From Adineta vaga (lineage: Eukaryota > Rotifera), in assembly GCA_021613535.1 (NCBI GenBank), contig CP075493.1, positions 6,510,001 to 6,574,000 of the forward strand: a DNA stretch of 64,000 nucleotides, read 5' to 3'. Shown here one piece after another: positions 1 to 12,222 of this stretch (its first letter is position 1; every line of letters begins with the position of its first letter). The notes under the pieces were generated by a model, which saw nothing but the letters and a program-made list of their open reading frames with translations, had not been told where the DNA came from and searched no databases. Position numbers and translations under genes: made by a program.

Positions 1-202
1 ACGTGTTCCAATTAACATCTTTTACAATTCTAGTCTCATTTAACTTAATTAGAATGTTCTTTTCCAAGGTCAAAACGATAACGCCTCTCTCTGTCTCTTT
101 CTCTCTCCATCTCATCCCACTTAGTTTACATGATAAACCTAAGTACCATTAATAGCATATGTTTATTTCAGATTCTAATCATGAGATGAACAATTGAATG
201 TC

Positions 203-3200
203 ATGTTTTTATTTCTATTTATTTATTTTTATCTTCTTCCTTTAACATTATCATCATCATCATCATCAAATACGTATGTTCTATCTGGTATACCAAATAC
301 TTACATAGCCTTTGATTCTTGGCGTCCATGTTTAACAGGTTACATTCGTTTTGATATACGAACGAATTCAAAAGATGGTACATTAGCTTATATTGATGAT
401 CGTGGTAAATTTGATTTCTTCTATTTAAAATTAATCGAAGGTAAACTTCGATTGCTATTCAATTTGGGAAGTGATCGACAAGCAATTAATGTAAATATGA
501 AAATCAATGATGATCAATGGCATACAATATTAATTCGACGTAATGGACAAAGTACAACATTAAGTATTGATAATGGTTTCGTACAAAATTCTACTATTAC
601 TCATTCGGAAGATTTATATTTTGGTGGTGCTATTTATAATGAATATGAAGCATCACCATTTTATTTCGGAGGTAAAGAAAAATGATCATTGAAGAATGTT
701 GACAAGAGATATCCGTCGTTTTCTTTTTCACTCGTTGATGTCTGGAGATAGTTGTCTTTTGGAATTATTTTCGGATGAATGAAAATAGATTGATTAGGTT
801 TCTTTTTTCTACTGGAGAAAATTAGTTTTATTGACAAATAGACAACCTTGATCTATAGTCGATTTCTTCCTATCAAAATCATCAGACTATCGAAATAATT
901 AGCTTAATTTTTCATCGATATCTCGTCCGATAGATTTCATTCGGAAAGAATTCGATAAGAACATTCTTATTCTATCTAAATAATTTCTTCAAGATCGAAT
1001 AACTTGCATTATTTTTCAGGTATTCCAGCTGTTTTAGAACGGCCAAGTTCAGGAAATCTTTCATCATTTGATGTTTATATGCAACCACGTTTTCGTGGTC
1101 AACTACGAAATATAGTCTATAGAAACTGTACGAATCCAAGTTTAATTCAACCAAATCAAATTGATATATCTGGTGGTGTATCATTAATTCCAAATCAATA
1201 TTGTTCAGAAAAGAATTGTGGTAGTGGAATTTGTTTGATTACTGAAATTAATTATCACTGTTTATGTGATGAAACCAGTTATCAAGGTAGTCATTGTCAA
1301 TACGAACGACCATCGAATGAATTAACATTTCATGGTAAACAATATTTAAAATATGATTTATTACGTTCTATCTCAAGTTTAAATGAAATATTGACATTTG
1401 AATTTAAAACAAATCATTATAATGGTCTTCTTTTTCAATTAATTGATTCACAAATCTATATTAAATTAAAACAAGGACAATTATTCATTGAATATCGTTT
1501 GAATAATAATTCATGGTATGAATCATCAACGAAAGATCTTTTTCTAGTGGATAATCAATGGCATTACGTACAAATTAAACGTAAATCAGGACAACTATCA
1601 ATGTTAATTGATCAATATCAAATACCATTAGAAAATGATTTTTCTATTGATGAAATATTTCATTTTAAAGAGATTTTCATTGGTGGAAATAATAATTTTC
1701 ATTTCGAAAAATTCTATGGTTGTTTAAAAGATATTTCAATAACATGGAATGAAAATTTTACAATTGATTTAAATAAATCTTCAACAAATTTTCATGAATA
1801 TGGTTTTATACGTAATAAAAATTGTAAATCATTAATTAATCCGATTCAATTTCTTAGTTCATCATCCTATATATCATTACAATTAAAAAATCTTACACAA
1901 CAAATCAATATTTCATTTCGTTTTGAAACATATTCATCGGATTGTATACTTTTCTATGGTCAATCGAATCAACATTTTCTTGGTTTAGATCTTCTCGATG
2001 GCTTTATCTATTTAACAATCAATATGAATGATAAACAACAACGACAAGAATTATTTCAACAACGTATTAACGATGGACAATCACATTCTATTCAATTGAA
2101 TTTAAAACATTTACAAAATGAATTAGAAATTGATATTAATTTGGATTATAGGCAAAATGCGAGATTATCAATTAAAAATACATCATCAAGAATATATGTA
2201 AGTGAATAGAGGTAGTTGTTTAGTTCAAGTTTGAATATAAATGATGATTTTGAAAAAAGTACTTACAGAAAACTTCTAGATTAATTAACTCCTAAAAGTT
2301 GTTTCTTTTTAGTTACAAACTTTAACGATTGGTGGTGTTAATCCTTCACTTCCCTGGTTACCGACAAATTATTATTCCGGTATTATGCATCATGGTTTAA
2401 TCGGATGTTTTTCTGATCTTGAAATCAATAATGTTATTATTAATTTGACGAGACATATTAACTATACGATGAATACACTTGCACCAAGAAGTGGACCTTG
2501 TTCAACAGGATTATTACCGAAACGTCAATGTCTTTGTGAACATCAAGGTGAATGTCGATTGAATAGTGCTGGAACATGGTCATGTGATTGTTCAAAATCA
2601 GGTTATACAGGTCAACGATGTGAACAAATTGCTTATCATATTGATTTAAAACAAACAAATACATTTGAATTGAATACGAATCTTCAATGGAGTGATCAAA
2701 TTAATGATATTGCCTTTAGTTTACAAGTAAATTAAATTTATAGATCATTAAGAAACATTTTCTATGAAATAATTTTCTAGGCTGTTCATGATGAAATCAA
2801 TTTTCTTCAAATTCGTTCGTGTCGTTTATCATTCAAATGTGATTCAATACAATTTTCAATTCTCAATGGACTTTTACATGTAAATTTCTATTCGTTGAAT
2901 TTAACAAGTGAATATCCATTTCTACTTAACAATCAATGGCATTCAATTCATTTACAACGATTTGATCAGAAATTTCTCTTACATATTAATAATCATATAA
3001 CACAACAACGTATTAATCTTATTCATTCAAATTCAACATCGAAATCGACTATTTGGATAGGATTTATGGGTAATAAACAAGTTCAAATTGAAGATTTACG
3101 TTTATATGACCAATCGATCTATTCAAAATTCTTTATAAATCAATCAAAGCAACAAATTGAATTAAAAAATCGTTTATGGAAACCTGTAAATACAATTTCA

Positions 3201-5153
3201 TTTCATGATGCACAAAATACTTATTTAGAACTTCCATTAAATGAAATTCTCTGTCAAGATTGTCAATTAGATAGTATATACTTTCAATTTCGTACAATGG
3301 ACTTAAATGGATTACTTCTATTCGCAAAAGTTCGAACTGATAACCATAAAATCAAGTAAATACTCATTTCTTTTTCATTTCATATTTGTTTAGAAGAGAT
3401 TCTAAAGCGTGTTTTTCTTTTCCATTATTTCAGTTCGTTATCAGACAACTCGATCTCTCGTAATAATCAATATCTTGTATTAAAACTCTTCAATGGTCAA
3501 ATTCATCTGAATATATTTGAACCATCATTATCAACGAATGACAATGAAATCTATCAAATTCAATCCAAAATTTCTTTAAATAACAATCATTGGCATCATA
3601 TATCTTTTCATCGTGCTAGTGATCATCATTTCGAATTACGTATTGATTCAAATGAATATTATCTTCGTACATCAATCGATTTCATCGATAAAATTTATCT
3701 TGGTCGTTCATTAGAAATCGATTTTCTCGGACATTTACCAACTTTAAAAGCTTGTTTAGCATCATTTTCAATCAATAGTCAAACGATTAATTTACGTGAA
3801 TATATCAAAGCATATTCTTCAATACGTAATGATTGTTTTCTGGATTCTCAATGTCCATTACAACATTGTCGAAATACGGGTACTTGTTGGAATCGTATTC
3901 AATGTAACTGTGAACATACAAGTTTTCAAGGAAGATTTTGTACAGATTTTAAATTAGGTTATACATTTAATAATCATACACCTGGCTTAATTTTCGATCA
4001 ACCATTTAATAAAGAAAAACCTATAGTATTATATAAACTTTCATTTGGAATTATGACAAAAATGAATCTATCAGAAATTCTTCGAATTAATGATCAAATC
4101 TCAATTGAATTGTATCGTGGATGTATACGAATAAAACTAATTGGAAGTGAATATTTAGCTAATACTCATGCCATTAATGATGGATTTTATCATTTAATAC
4201 AAATGGAATATAATATAACAGGTCATCTATCGATTAGTGTAGATAATAAACAAACAATGAAATTTTTAAATAATAAATTATCATTTGATAGACCATTATT
4301 ATTATTGATTGGCCAAAATCCAACATTTAAATATCCATTTCAGGTATGGTATTCATACATGCAGAAACAATGAATTCGTGTTCATTCTCTAAAATTCATA
4401 TTTGATTTTTAGGGTGAACTCTATGGTCTTGAATCTGATATTTATTCAATATTTGATTTAATCTCACCAACATTCCATCGTATTTCATTCGCACCAATTC
4501 GTAATCGAACTCTTGTTTCCTTATCATCACCAATTATAACGCCAACGTATCCTTCACAAGATGAATTAATACCTCATCCATCATGTTCATATGTATCTAA
4601 TGATGATATTTGTATAATTACTTCTGATTTAAATTCTACTCTATTGACATATATTAATATTTCAAGTCAACCAATACTTTCAAATCGATCAACAATAAAA
4701 ATCTTACCGAATAATATCTTTACAACAACAATAACTTATATAGAGTCTATTGATAATATGTCAAATTCAACAGATTTGAATGATATTTCATCGTTAATTG
4801 TTTCAATACGTACACCTTTAAGCAATCGATTTCGAGAGATATTTCATCGACGAAATCTTTGGTTTTTTATTGTTCCTCTTCTATGTGGTATTGTCTTTTG
4901 TATACTGATTTGTATTTGTGCTTTTATAAGATATCGTCGAAAAGATGCAGGCGTTTATGAACTTGAAGAAACACAACGTTTTCGACCATTAATTGTCGAA
5001 GTACCTCCATCACCCGGTGAAAATATTCGTAGACTAATTCATTCAACAAATAACACTCCATCAAAACAGAAAAATATCAAATCGAATCAACGACGAAAAC
5101 GAAAAAAATCGCCATTATTAAATGCGGATGAACAACGAGAATTTTATATTTAA
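203..5153 (+). CDS. NRXN: Neurexin (alpha-type, six LNS and three EGF domains)
   Basis: Presynaptic single-pass adhesion receptor that pairs with neuroligin-type ligands. Exons: 203-671, 1020-2197, 2313-2726, 2781-3355, 3434-4343, 4413-5153; all phases close, giving about 1,428 aa (vertebrate alpha-neurexin 1 is close to 1,480). ATG 203 is the first ATG in frame and opens a hydrophobic signal peptide (MFLFLFIYFYLLPL). Rough order: LNS1 (25-200), EGF1 (about 218-250, CSEKNCGSGICL), LNS2, LNS3, EGF2 (about 614-650), LNS4, LNS5, EGF3 (about 1018-1048), LNS6, a Ser/Thr/Asn-rich stalk, TM (about 1331-1355, LWFFIVPLLCGIVFCIL) and a 70-aa tail. The tail begins RYRRKDAGVYELEE, like the neurexin juxtamembrane segment, and ends EFYI, matching the EYYV PDZ ligand. 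The six-exon gene is unusually compact. Domain order and tail make the call nearly certain; LNS splice-site inserts were not examined. Confidence 0.95.
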
Positions 5154-5882
5154 ATCTTCTTCTTTTTCTTTTCTCTGTCGTTTGTTTTTGTTTTCTTCTT
5201 TTTTTTATAAATATTTTTTTGCCGTTGAACAAAATTGATAGATTAGTTGCAAAATAAAGAAAGAAATACTTATGTGTCAAGATATATTCTCAGTAGCGAC
5301 TGATTTAATGTGTTCTATTTTTCATGATAACTTGATGAAAAATATATATACTTTCCTTATGTACAAGTAATTTATTTCTTGCCAGACACTAGCGAACTCT
5401 ATATGTATAGAAAAGAAACTATGTTCTTTCGGATATCTTAGAAGATTAAGCAGGACATTGATGTTTATTATATGATGTATCAAACCCAGAAAATATTCTT
5501 TTCAGAATATAAATTACACTTCTCATTTTTCTTCGATTATTCCTCCCGAAAAATAAATAATACTTTAAACCAATCGATCAGTGCTGAACGAAAGAAAAAC
5601 AATATTTTTTAACTACATACATAATCGATCTTATTATGATTGATTTTTTTATTCTGTTGGCATCTGAAACGGACAATACGTAAATAGATGTGTTCTTATC
5701 GCATTCTTCTTTCTCCTTCCCATCTGTCTTTTATGTCAATAAGACAATAAAATTCCTGCTAAATCACAATACATTGACCCGTGATAATGTATTTTAGATC
5801 TATATTTATGTCAATTAATGCTATGTAATCGGTGTATTCAATAAATACAAAGTTTTTCAATAATAATATTACAAAAAACAAA
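5154..5882. other. Intergenic: neurexin 3' end and PP2C upstream
   Basis: AT-rich, with no coding signal seen. An AATAAA at 5253-5258, about 100 nt past the neurexin stop, is a plausible polyadenylation signal. The right part should hold the PP2C promoter, but I see no clear motif. Confidence 0.5.
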
Positions 5883-7142
5883 ATGGGTCAAACACTATCT
5901 GGTAGGTTCGAAAGCAAAAAAAAGTAAAACATAATCTTTTATTTTCCCTTTGAAATTATAGAACCTGTCACTTCGAAAGATTCTCAAAAAGTAGAGAATC
6001 ATTTGTATTCAGTCGGAAGTAGTAGTATGCAAGGATGGCGTATAAGTATGTGAAAAAATTTGCTACAGAAATATTGTATTTTTCTTGTCACGTAAATTTA
6101 GATATGGAAGATGCTCATACGCATATTTTATCCTTACCTGAAGATAAAAATTGTGCCTTTTTAGCTGTCTATGATGGTCATGGTGGAGCGAAGGTTGCTC
6201 AGTATTCATGCAAATATTTACATACACGTATAGCTAGTCAACCAGATTTTAGTATGTGTTTCACTATTCATTCATTTCATTACAGAGTTTCTTTTAGAAC
6301 AAGGAAATATTGAAAATGCGATAAGAAAAGGTTTTCTCGACTTCGACAAAGAAATGGCATCGGATGAAGATATGCGTGAAGATCTTGCTGGAACAACAGC
6401 AATTTGTGTTATAATTAAAGATAATAAACTTTTTTGTGGAAATGTTGGTGATAGTAGAGCAATTGCATCAGTGAATGGTAATGTTGAAATTTTATCAATA
6501 GATCATAAACCAAATAATGATGAGGAAAGAAAACGTATCACAGCAGCTGGTGGTTGGGTAGAATTTAATCGTGTTAATGGTAAGATTCAGCTCATATGTT
6601 TTGTTTTCATTCTTTGAAGGTACTCATTCAATGTAGGAAATTTGGCTTTATCACGAGCACTCGGAGATTTTATCTTCAAACGAAATATGGATAAAAAAGC
6701 TGAAGAACAAGTTGTTACAGGTAGAATGATTGGTATTTTGAAGAAGATTTTTCTATTTTGAATTTATAGCGGCGCCGGATGTTATTACTAAAACTATCAA
6801 CGAAAACTGGGAATTTATTCTATTAGCTTGTGATGGTATATGGGATGTTCTCAGTAATGAAGAAGCTTTAAAATTTGTTCGAGCACGTGTTGCTCAACAA
6901 ATGACGCCAGAAATAGTATGAAGAGACTTATTCTTCATAGATTTATAGTTTTATTTATTTGTTTTTAGATTTGTGAAGAATTAATGACACGTTGTTTGGC
7001 ACCGAATTGTCAAATGGGCGGTCTTGGTTGTGATAATATGACAGTTGTCTTATGTCTTCTTCTTCATGACGAACCTTATTCAGTTTTAGCAACTAAATGT
7101 TCAAAGAATGTATCTAATGGAGATATATCACCAACGAAATGA
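5883..7142 (+). CDS. PP2C-family serine/threonine phosphatase (ppm-2/PPM1-like)
   Basis: Metal-dependent (Mg/Mn) protein phosphatase. Exons: 5883-5901, 5962-6045, 6102-6251, 6286-6579, 6637-6720, 6770-6915, 6969-7142; phases close, 316 aa. The start ([14 protein letters not shown]) carries an N-terminal Gly that could be myristoylated and closely resembles a C. elegans PP2C start (T23F11.1/ppm-2). PP2C motifs in order: [56 protein letters not shown] and GCDNMTVV. All the metal-coordinating acidic residues I can place are present. The protein is essentially the catalytic domain with a short tail. It converges on RPL8 about 1.1 kb downstream. Confidence 0.93.
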
Positions 7143-8265
7143 ACGTATGTATACTTGTTTTTTTTATTTCAAATTGAAATTAAAACTGTTCTTTTTCGTT
7201 TTTGTTTAGTTCATGCATGAAATTAAATAATTGAACAATTTGAGATGATCTTTTCTTCTTTTTCTTTCTTTCTCTTCTTTTATTTTGATAATATTACTGT
7301 GTTCCATCATTTTAGAACAGTAGTTCTCATACTGTCTCGGTGACGAAATCAAAAAACAACTGCGCTGTTTTTTTCTTTCTTTCATTCGATTTTCCTATAA
7401 AATGCACACGTATTATGGTGTAAATTTTTTTGTATGCAAGCAAACATTTGGAAAACATTGGCTAACCTTTTTTTCTTTCTTTCTTCTTCTCTTTTTTTAT
7501 AGTTCATTAGATCTTTAAAAAAAATGTTGACGTTACGTATTATATGCATATGCGTGTGTTGCAAATTCAGTGTCCATTCATTTCCTAGATTCTACAGCAA
7601 GTTAATCGAGAGAATTTATAACTCAATGAAATTTTCCAACGCCAGACCATCTTTAACAAGTTCTTCTTTCATGAGTAACGAACCGATCGTTTATTAAATT
7701 ATTCAAGATTTCCCTATGGATTTCGTATAACAATCTCGCATCCGATTTGATTTAATAATTAATTATGACTTACATGGTTGGATGAGACGATAATAAGAAA
7801 TGATTGAAGATATACAAGTTGAGTGTACGAATTGTCTGAAAAAAACGATTTGCGATAGATCTATCATTGATTTTGTTGATTGTTAATGATCGAAAAAATA
7901 AACTTATGGAATAAAAGTGAAGCACAGATGATTCTGTCCTAATCAATGGTATGTTCATTTCAAGTAAGAATCAATTCACACTATGGTTTATCATCTTAAT
8001 TTTGCCGTAATAATGCTATTTACGGAAAAGAGTCGACAAAATAAATTTTGAAAATCACTATCAAAATAATCATTGTAAAATTCAACCCGTTCCGAGATTT
8101 ATTAATACTCGTTTCGGTTGTTGTGTCGGTTTTTTATTATTCTGAATGGTACTTGTAAGTATACAAAACGAAAACAGTAACAACAACCGATAAATTTTCT
8201 TGTGTTAGCGTCTCGAATGAAAACAGATGACAAAATAGGAGATCTTATTATTATTATTGTATTTT
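7143..8265. other. Intergenic between convergent PP2C and RPL8 genes
   Basis: AT-rich, with T-rich tracts around 7250-7280 and 7470-7500. It should contain both 3' UTRs. I see no tRNA-like fold, ORF with family resemblance, or repeat. Confidence 0.4.
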
Positions 8266-9439
8266 CTAATCTTCTTTCACTTGTAGTGTACCACGTACAC
8301 GACCAGTTCGTCGGGCAGCAATAAGACCAACTTTACGACCAGGTGGAGCATAACGGCTGACAGTGGATGGTTTACCAATGTGTTGATGATTACCACCACC
8401 AAATGGATGGTCAACAGGCTAGAATAAATTGTTTATTCATGAATTTTATACAAAGAAATCCATCACTTACATTCATAGCAACACCACGAACTCGAGGCCA
8501 TGATTTTCGTTTCGCTTTGAATTTGTGATATGAACGACCAGCCTTCAAGATTGGTTTATCAATACGACCACCACCAGCTACGATACCTGAAAATTAATAA
8601 AGAAAAACGAAGCGTAAATTTATTATTTGTTTATTTTTCATTTTAATCGATATGTATGCAATCAGTAAAAGCCTCTAGATATGTTTTATTCGTCATTGAC
8701 AATATCAGAGATTATCATTCATCATTTTCCATACATTCGAATATTAATATACTTACCAACCATAGCACGATTGGTGGATGATAAAGTTTTCTTGGCACCT
8801 GATGGTAATTTAACTTTTGTTTTACCACCGTCGGGATTGTGTGAAACAATTGTTGCATAATTGCCTAAATGAATTATATAAGCAGAAAATCGAATCGAAC
8901 AAAGAGAAAACGAAAGAAATTTACCTGATGCTTTTGCTAATTTTCCTCGATCACCAGTAGTTTGTTCAATTTGACAAACGATAGTACCTTCAGGCATTTG
9001 GCCTAATGGCATTACATTGCCAATTGTTAATGCAGCTAATGTCAAGAAGAAAATATTTATGAGAAATAGTTTTATTTCAAATCAATATAGTATTACCTTT
9101 TTTTCCACAATAAATAAATTGACCAGTATACATGCCTTCGGCAGCAACCAATAATTCTTTTCGTTTTTTATAACGATATGGATCACGGAAGTGTACAACA
9201 GCTAGTGGAGCACCACGGCCTGGATCATGAATAATATCCTAAATAAATGATTGATTTTTTTTCTTCCAGGAAAACGAAATATTTAAACATTTCGTACTTA
9301 CTTTAACGACACCACGAAGATAACCCTGTCGTTCGGCATAATCCAAAGATCTTAATTTTGCTGCACCCTTTCGGTGGAAAGTACGAGCGCGAAAAATGGC
9401 AGATTTGCCTTTACGCTGCGCTAAGATGACTCGACCCAT
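8266..9439 (-). CDS. RPL8: 60S ribosomal protein L8 (uL2)
   Basis: Large-subunit ribosomal protein uL2, needed at the peptidyl-transferase centre. Minus-strand exons: 9439-9302, 9238-9097, 9035-8925, 8864-8757, 8586-8471, 8418-8266; phases close, 255 aa (human 257). The start [18 protein letters not shown] and segments [57 protein letters not shown] and [20 protein letters not shown] match the family. The last contains the functionally critical uL2 His. A polypyrimidine plus AG acceptor lies only 5-6 nt upstream of the ATG (9445-9446), so a 5' UTR intron or a trans-splice site is likely. Head-to-head with V-ATPase G. Confidence 0.97.
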
Positions 9440-9951
9440 ATTATCTAGAAGATGAACAATTTCAAAAAGTTGACTATTTGTAAATGATTCTGTTTTTCAA
9501 ATGAAAATAATATACAATATAATACGATGGACTGTCGCCATCGATTGGCCATACATTCGAGCCTCCATATACAAATAAAATATGAAAATTAAATTAAGAA
9601 AAAACGCTTTTTTATACATTCAAATGAGTTATCTAATTCGTATATTTATTTCGAAAGAATTTCTTTGAATCAATACGATATTGGACATGAGCGCCACCAT
9701 CGCGTGAGAAAACTTTAGAACCAATCAGAAACTGCTTATCTGTCAGTGACGTTCTGTTTTGTAAGTTTTAGTCACTAAAATAGATAAGAAGTACCACTAA
9801 CCACTTTTGTTACTCTTTGTAACACTTGCTTTTTCATATTCGAAGCGACAAGAAGTTTCTTGTTGAATAGATTATTGTTTCAATATAAGAGATACGATAT
9901 AAATTGATAAAAAAAGCTGTTTTCCAGTTCGTTCTTTTAGATAATTTCAAC
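9440..9951. promoter_or_regulatory. Shared upstream region of RPL8 (-) and V-ATPase G (+)
   Basis: 512 bp between divergent start codons. Both ends carry splice-acceptor-like sequences close to the ATGs (9445-9446 on minus, 9939-9940 on plus), so the transcription starts lie further inside. A bidirectional promoter is inferred from the layout; I recognise no core motif with confidence. Confidence 0.55.
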
Positions 9952-10358
9952 ATGATTCAATCCCGTGGCATTTCAGATTTACTCACAGCAGAAAAACAAG
10001 CTCAAGAACGTATCGAAGAAGCTCGAAAACGAAAAAATAAACGACTAAAAGAAGCACAAAATGATGCAAAAACTGAAATTGAACAATTCAAAGGTGATCG
10101 TGATAAACGTTATAAAGGTTTAGAAGAACAAGTATGTTCGCTACTTCATTCTTTAAATATTTATTTTCTTTTTTTTTATCTCTATAGCAATTGGGTAATC
10201 GAACACAAATGACTGAAGAATCAAATAAGGAAACACAAACTCACATTGGTGGTTTAAAAGCTCAATACGAAACGAATAAAGATGATTTACTTGAACGTAT
10301 TCTTAGTCTTGTCTGTGATATCAAACCAGAATCACATATTAATGCTCGTATTGACTAA
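9952..10358 (+). CDS. ATP6V1G: V-type proton ATPase subunit G
   Basis: Peripheral-stalk subunit of the V1 sector of the vacuolar H+-ATPase. Exons 9952-10131 and 10188-10358; 116 aa (human 118). The N-terminal ISDLLTAEKQAQERIEEARKR and KNKRLKEAQNDAKTEIEQF are the conserved subunit G helix; the C-terminal LLERILSLVCDIKPESHINAR matches the family end. ATG 9952 is preceded by TTCTTTTAG at 9932-9940, an acceptor-like site suggesting a 5' UTR intron or leader addition. Convergent with the kelch gene 157 bp downstream. Confidence 0.95.
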
Positions 10359-10515
10359 AAATTTTTTTTATCGACTTCAAATTCATTTTTATTAAAAAAT
10401 CATTCCAACATTTACTTTTTTTGCAATGTCTTTCATATTCGATTTCAAAAATATATATATGTATCTTTTTTTCTTATTGCTTGAATAAAATTTATACGAA
10501 AATAAATGACAATCT

Positions 10516-11692
10516 TTATCTAACGAAGTCAATAACAAATGTTTCATCACATACACCAGTTTTTCCTAAACCACCATGTACAATTAATCGATCATTGAGA
10601 GTAATCATTGTATGTCCTTGCCGTCCAAATTCAATTCGTCCAAGATTATACCAATGTTCATGTGTTTCAAGAGATACTACAAATACCTCATTGGATGGTT
10701 CACGTAATTTGCCATCAAATGTTTCACCACCATAAACAATTGCTAAATCTGAACCACATGGAATACTCGTATGATCTTTACGAGTCGATGGTAATTTTTT
10801 CATTGGCATTAAAATATCTGATTTGATCATTTCTTTTAAATCAGAATGCAGATTATGACATATGGATTGATTTTCGACAGGTAAACCAGCACAATGTTGA
10901 ATCAAATGATCAGCACGACCACCAATAATATATAAAGACGAGCCATGTCCAATTAAAGTATGACCACTTCGAGAATCAACTCCAATGGGATATTGTTCCC
11001 ATCTAGAAAAAAAGATCATTAATAGAATATCATTAGTTTAAAAAAATAATTTACCTGAAGGTATGTTTTGCTGGATCACCGCGTAAACAATACGCATCAC
11101 CATGTTTTCGTTGTGTTCTTAAACTACCATCTCTACCGATAACGAGAATACCATCGCCACGCGATTTAAATGGAATAATTGCATGATTATTCAATCCACC
11201 ATCACTAGGAAAACCGGATGCATGCGCATGATGCCAACTTGAATTACCGACATCGAAAATATACACATCAGATTTTCGTTTTGATCCATCCCATCCGCCA
11301 ATCGTAACTATATATTGTCCATTACCCATAACTAAGCAACGATGATAGGAAAGTGCTGGAGAATCTGCAGTAGTTATTTCTGTCCATGTATTATTTTGAA
11401 ATTTATACATTCGATTGGATGGTGCATGATCAGCACGTGTTCTCACTCCACCATGAATATATAAAATATTATCAATTACACAACTACCAAAGAAAGCTAC
11501 TGGCGGACCATGAACAATTACTGTTGCTTGTACGTGGCTTGCTGCAGAAGATGTGTCAATTGATAGACGTCGAGAATTGCTTAGTGGATTATTAGTAGCA
11601 CCATTATCGATGGAACTTGTTCGATGTTTAGTTGTATTGAAAATTATATTAGAGCTTGCATCATGTGACGCTCGACGACTGGAAGAAGCCAT
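10516..11692 (-). CDS. KLHDC9: Kelch-repeat protein, KLHDC9-like
   Basis: Kelch beta-propeller protein without a BTB domain; the molecular role is little known. Minus-strand exons 11692-11055 and 11002-10516; phase 2 closes, 374 aa (human KLHDC9 about 350). The first 55 residues are Ser/Asn-rich and probably disordered. Kelch blades include NILYIHGGVRTRADHAPSNRM, YIVTIGGWDGSKRKSDVYIFD, GILVIGRDGSLRTQRKHGDAY, LYIIGGRADH, LAIVYGGETFDGK and LIVHGGLGKTG. The order GGWDGSKR, then GRDGS.RTQRK.GDAY.LRGDP, then SRSGHT follows KLHDC9. Only two exons. Confidence 0.8.
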
Positions 11693-12222
11693 TTGATCGA
11701 AGAAATCAGAAGAATTTAAATGGACATGCTGCTACAAATCGCTTAGCTACAAGCTTCTATTTTCTCTTTTCAAACAATAGATGGTGCTCTTGACTGTAAA
11801 TGATCTACTATGATGTTAGAAATAACATTAGAGGGAATCTGAATCGGTCCTTCATATGGTGATACATTAAATCGCGAGCACTAGTTATTTTTCAAGCCTT
11901 TTATCCATACTAGAAAAAGTAAATATTAGGTAGAGATTTTCTGTTGAATCTTCAGTCGATATTATTACTACCACTCGTATGGATATTCTTTATGTATATA
12001 TTATATGCTAGATTGTCGAATGGTTCCACGTTGTAGTCTATCATAAAAAAATCTTTTTAAGAATGGCTTTCTTTTAATGAAAGCATACACGTATATATAG
12101 AGAGAGAGATAATAAAGTACAGACAAAGAAATAAACGAAAAAAGAAAAAAAAATCATCACCACGAACACGTTTAATGACAACATAAACAACATTGACTAA
12201 AAATACTTTCAATTTGATTTCA
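11693..12222. other. Intergenic: kelch upstream and single-minded 3' region
   Basis: 530 bp, AT-rich, with a short GA run near 12100. Both flanking genes are on the minus strand, so it should hold the kelch promoter and the single-minded 3' UTR. Nothing else is recognised. Confidence 0.4.

Noticed and set aside
194-202. Neurexin start three codons earlier
   Set aside because: The codon at 194 is TTG; the first ATG in frame is 203, which opens the signal peptide.
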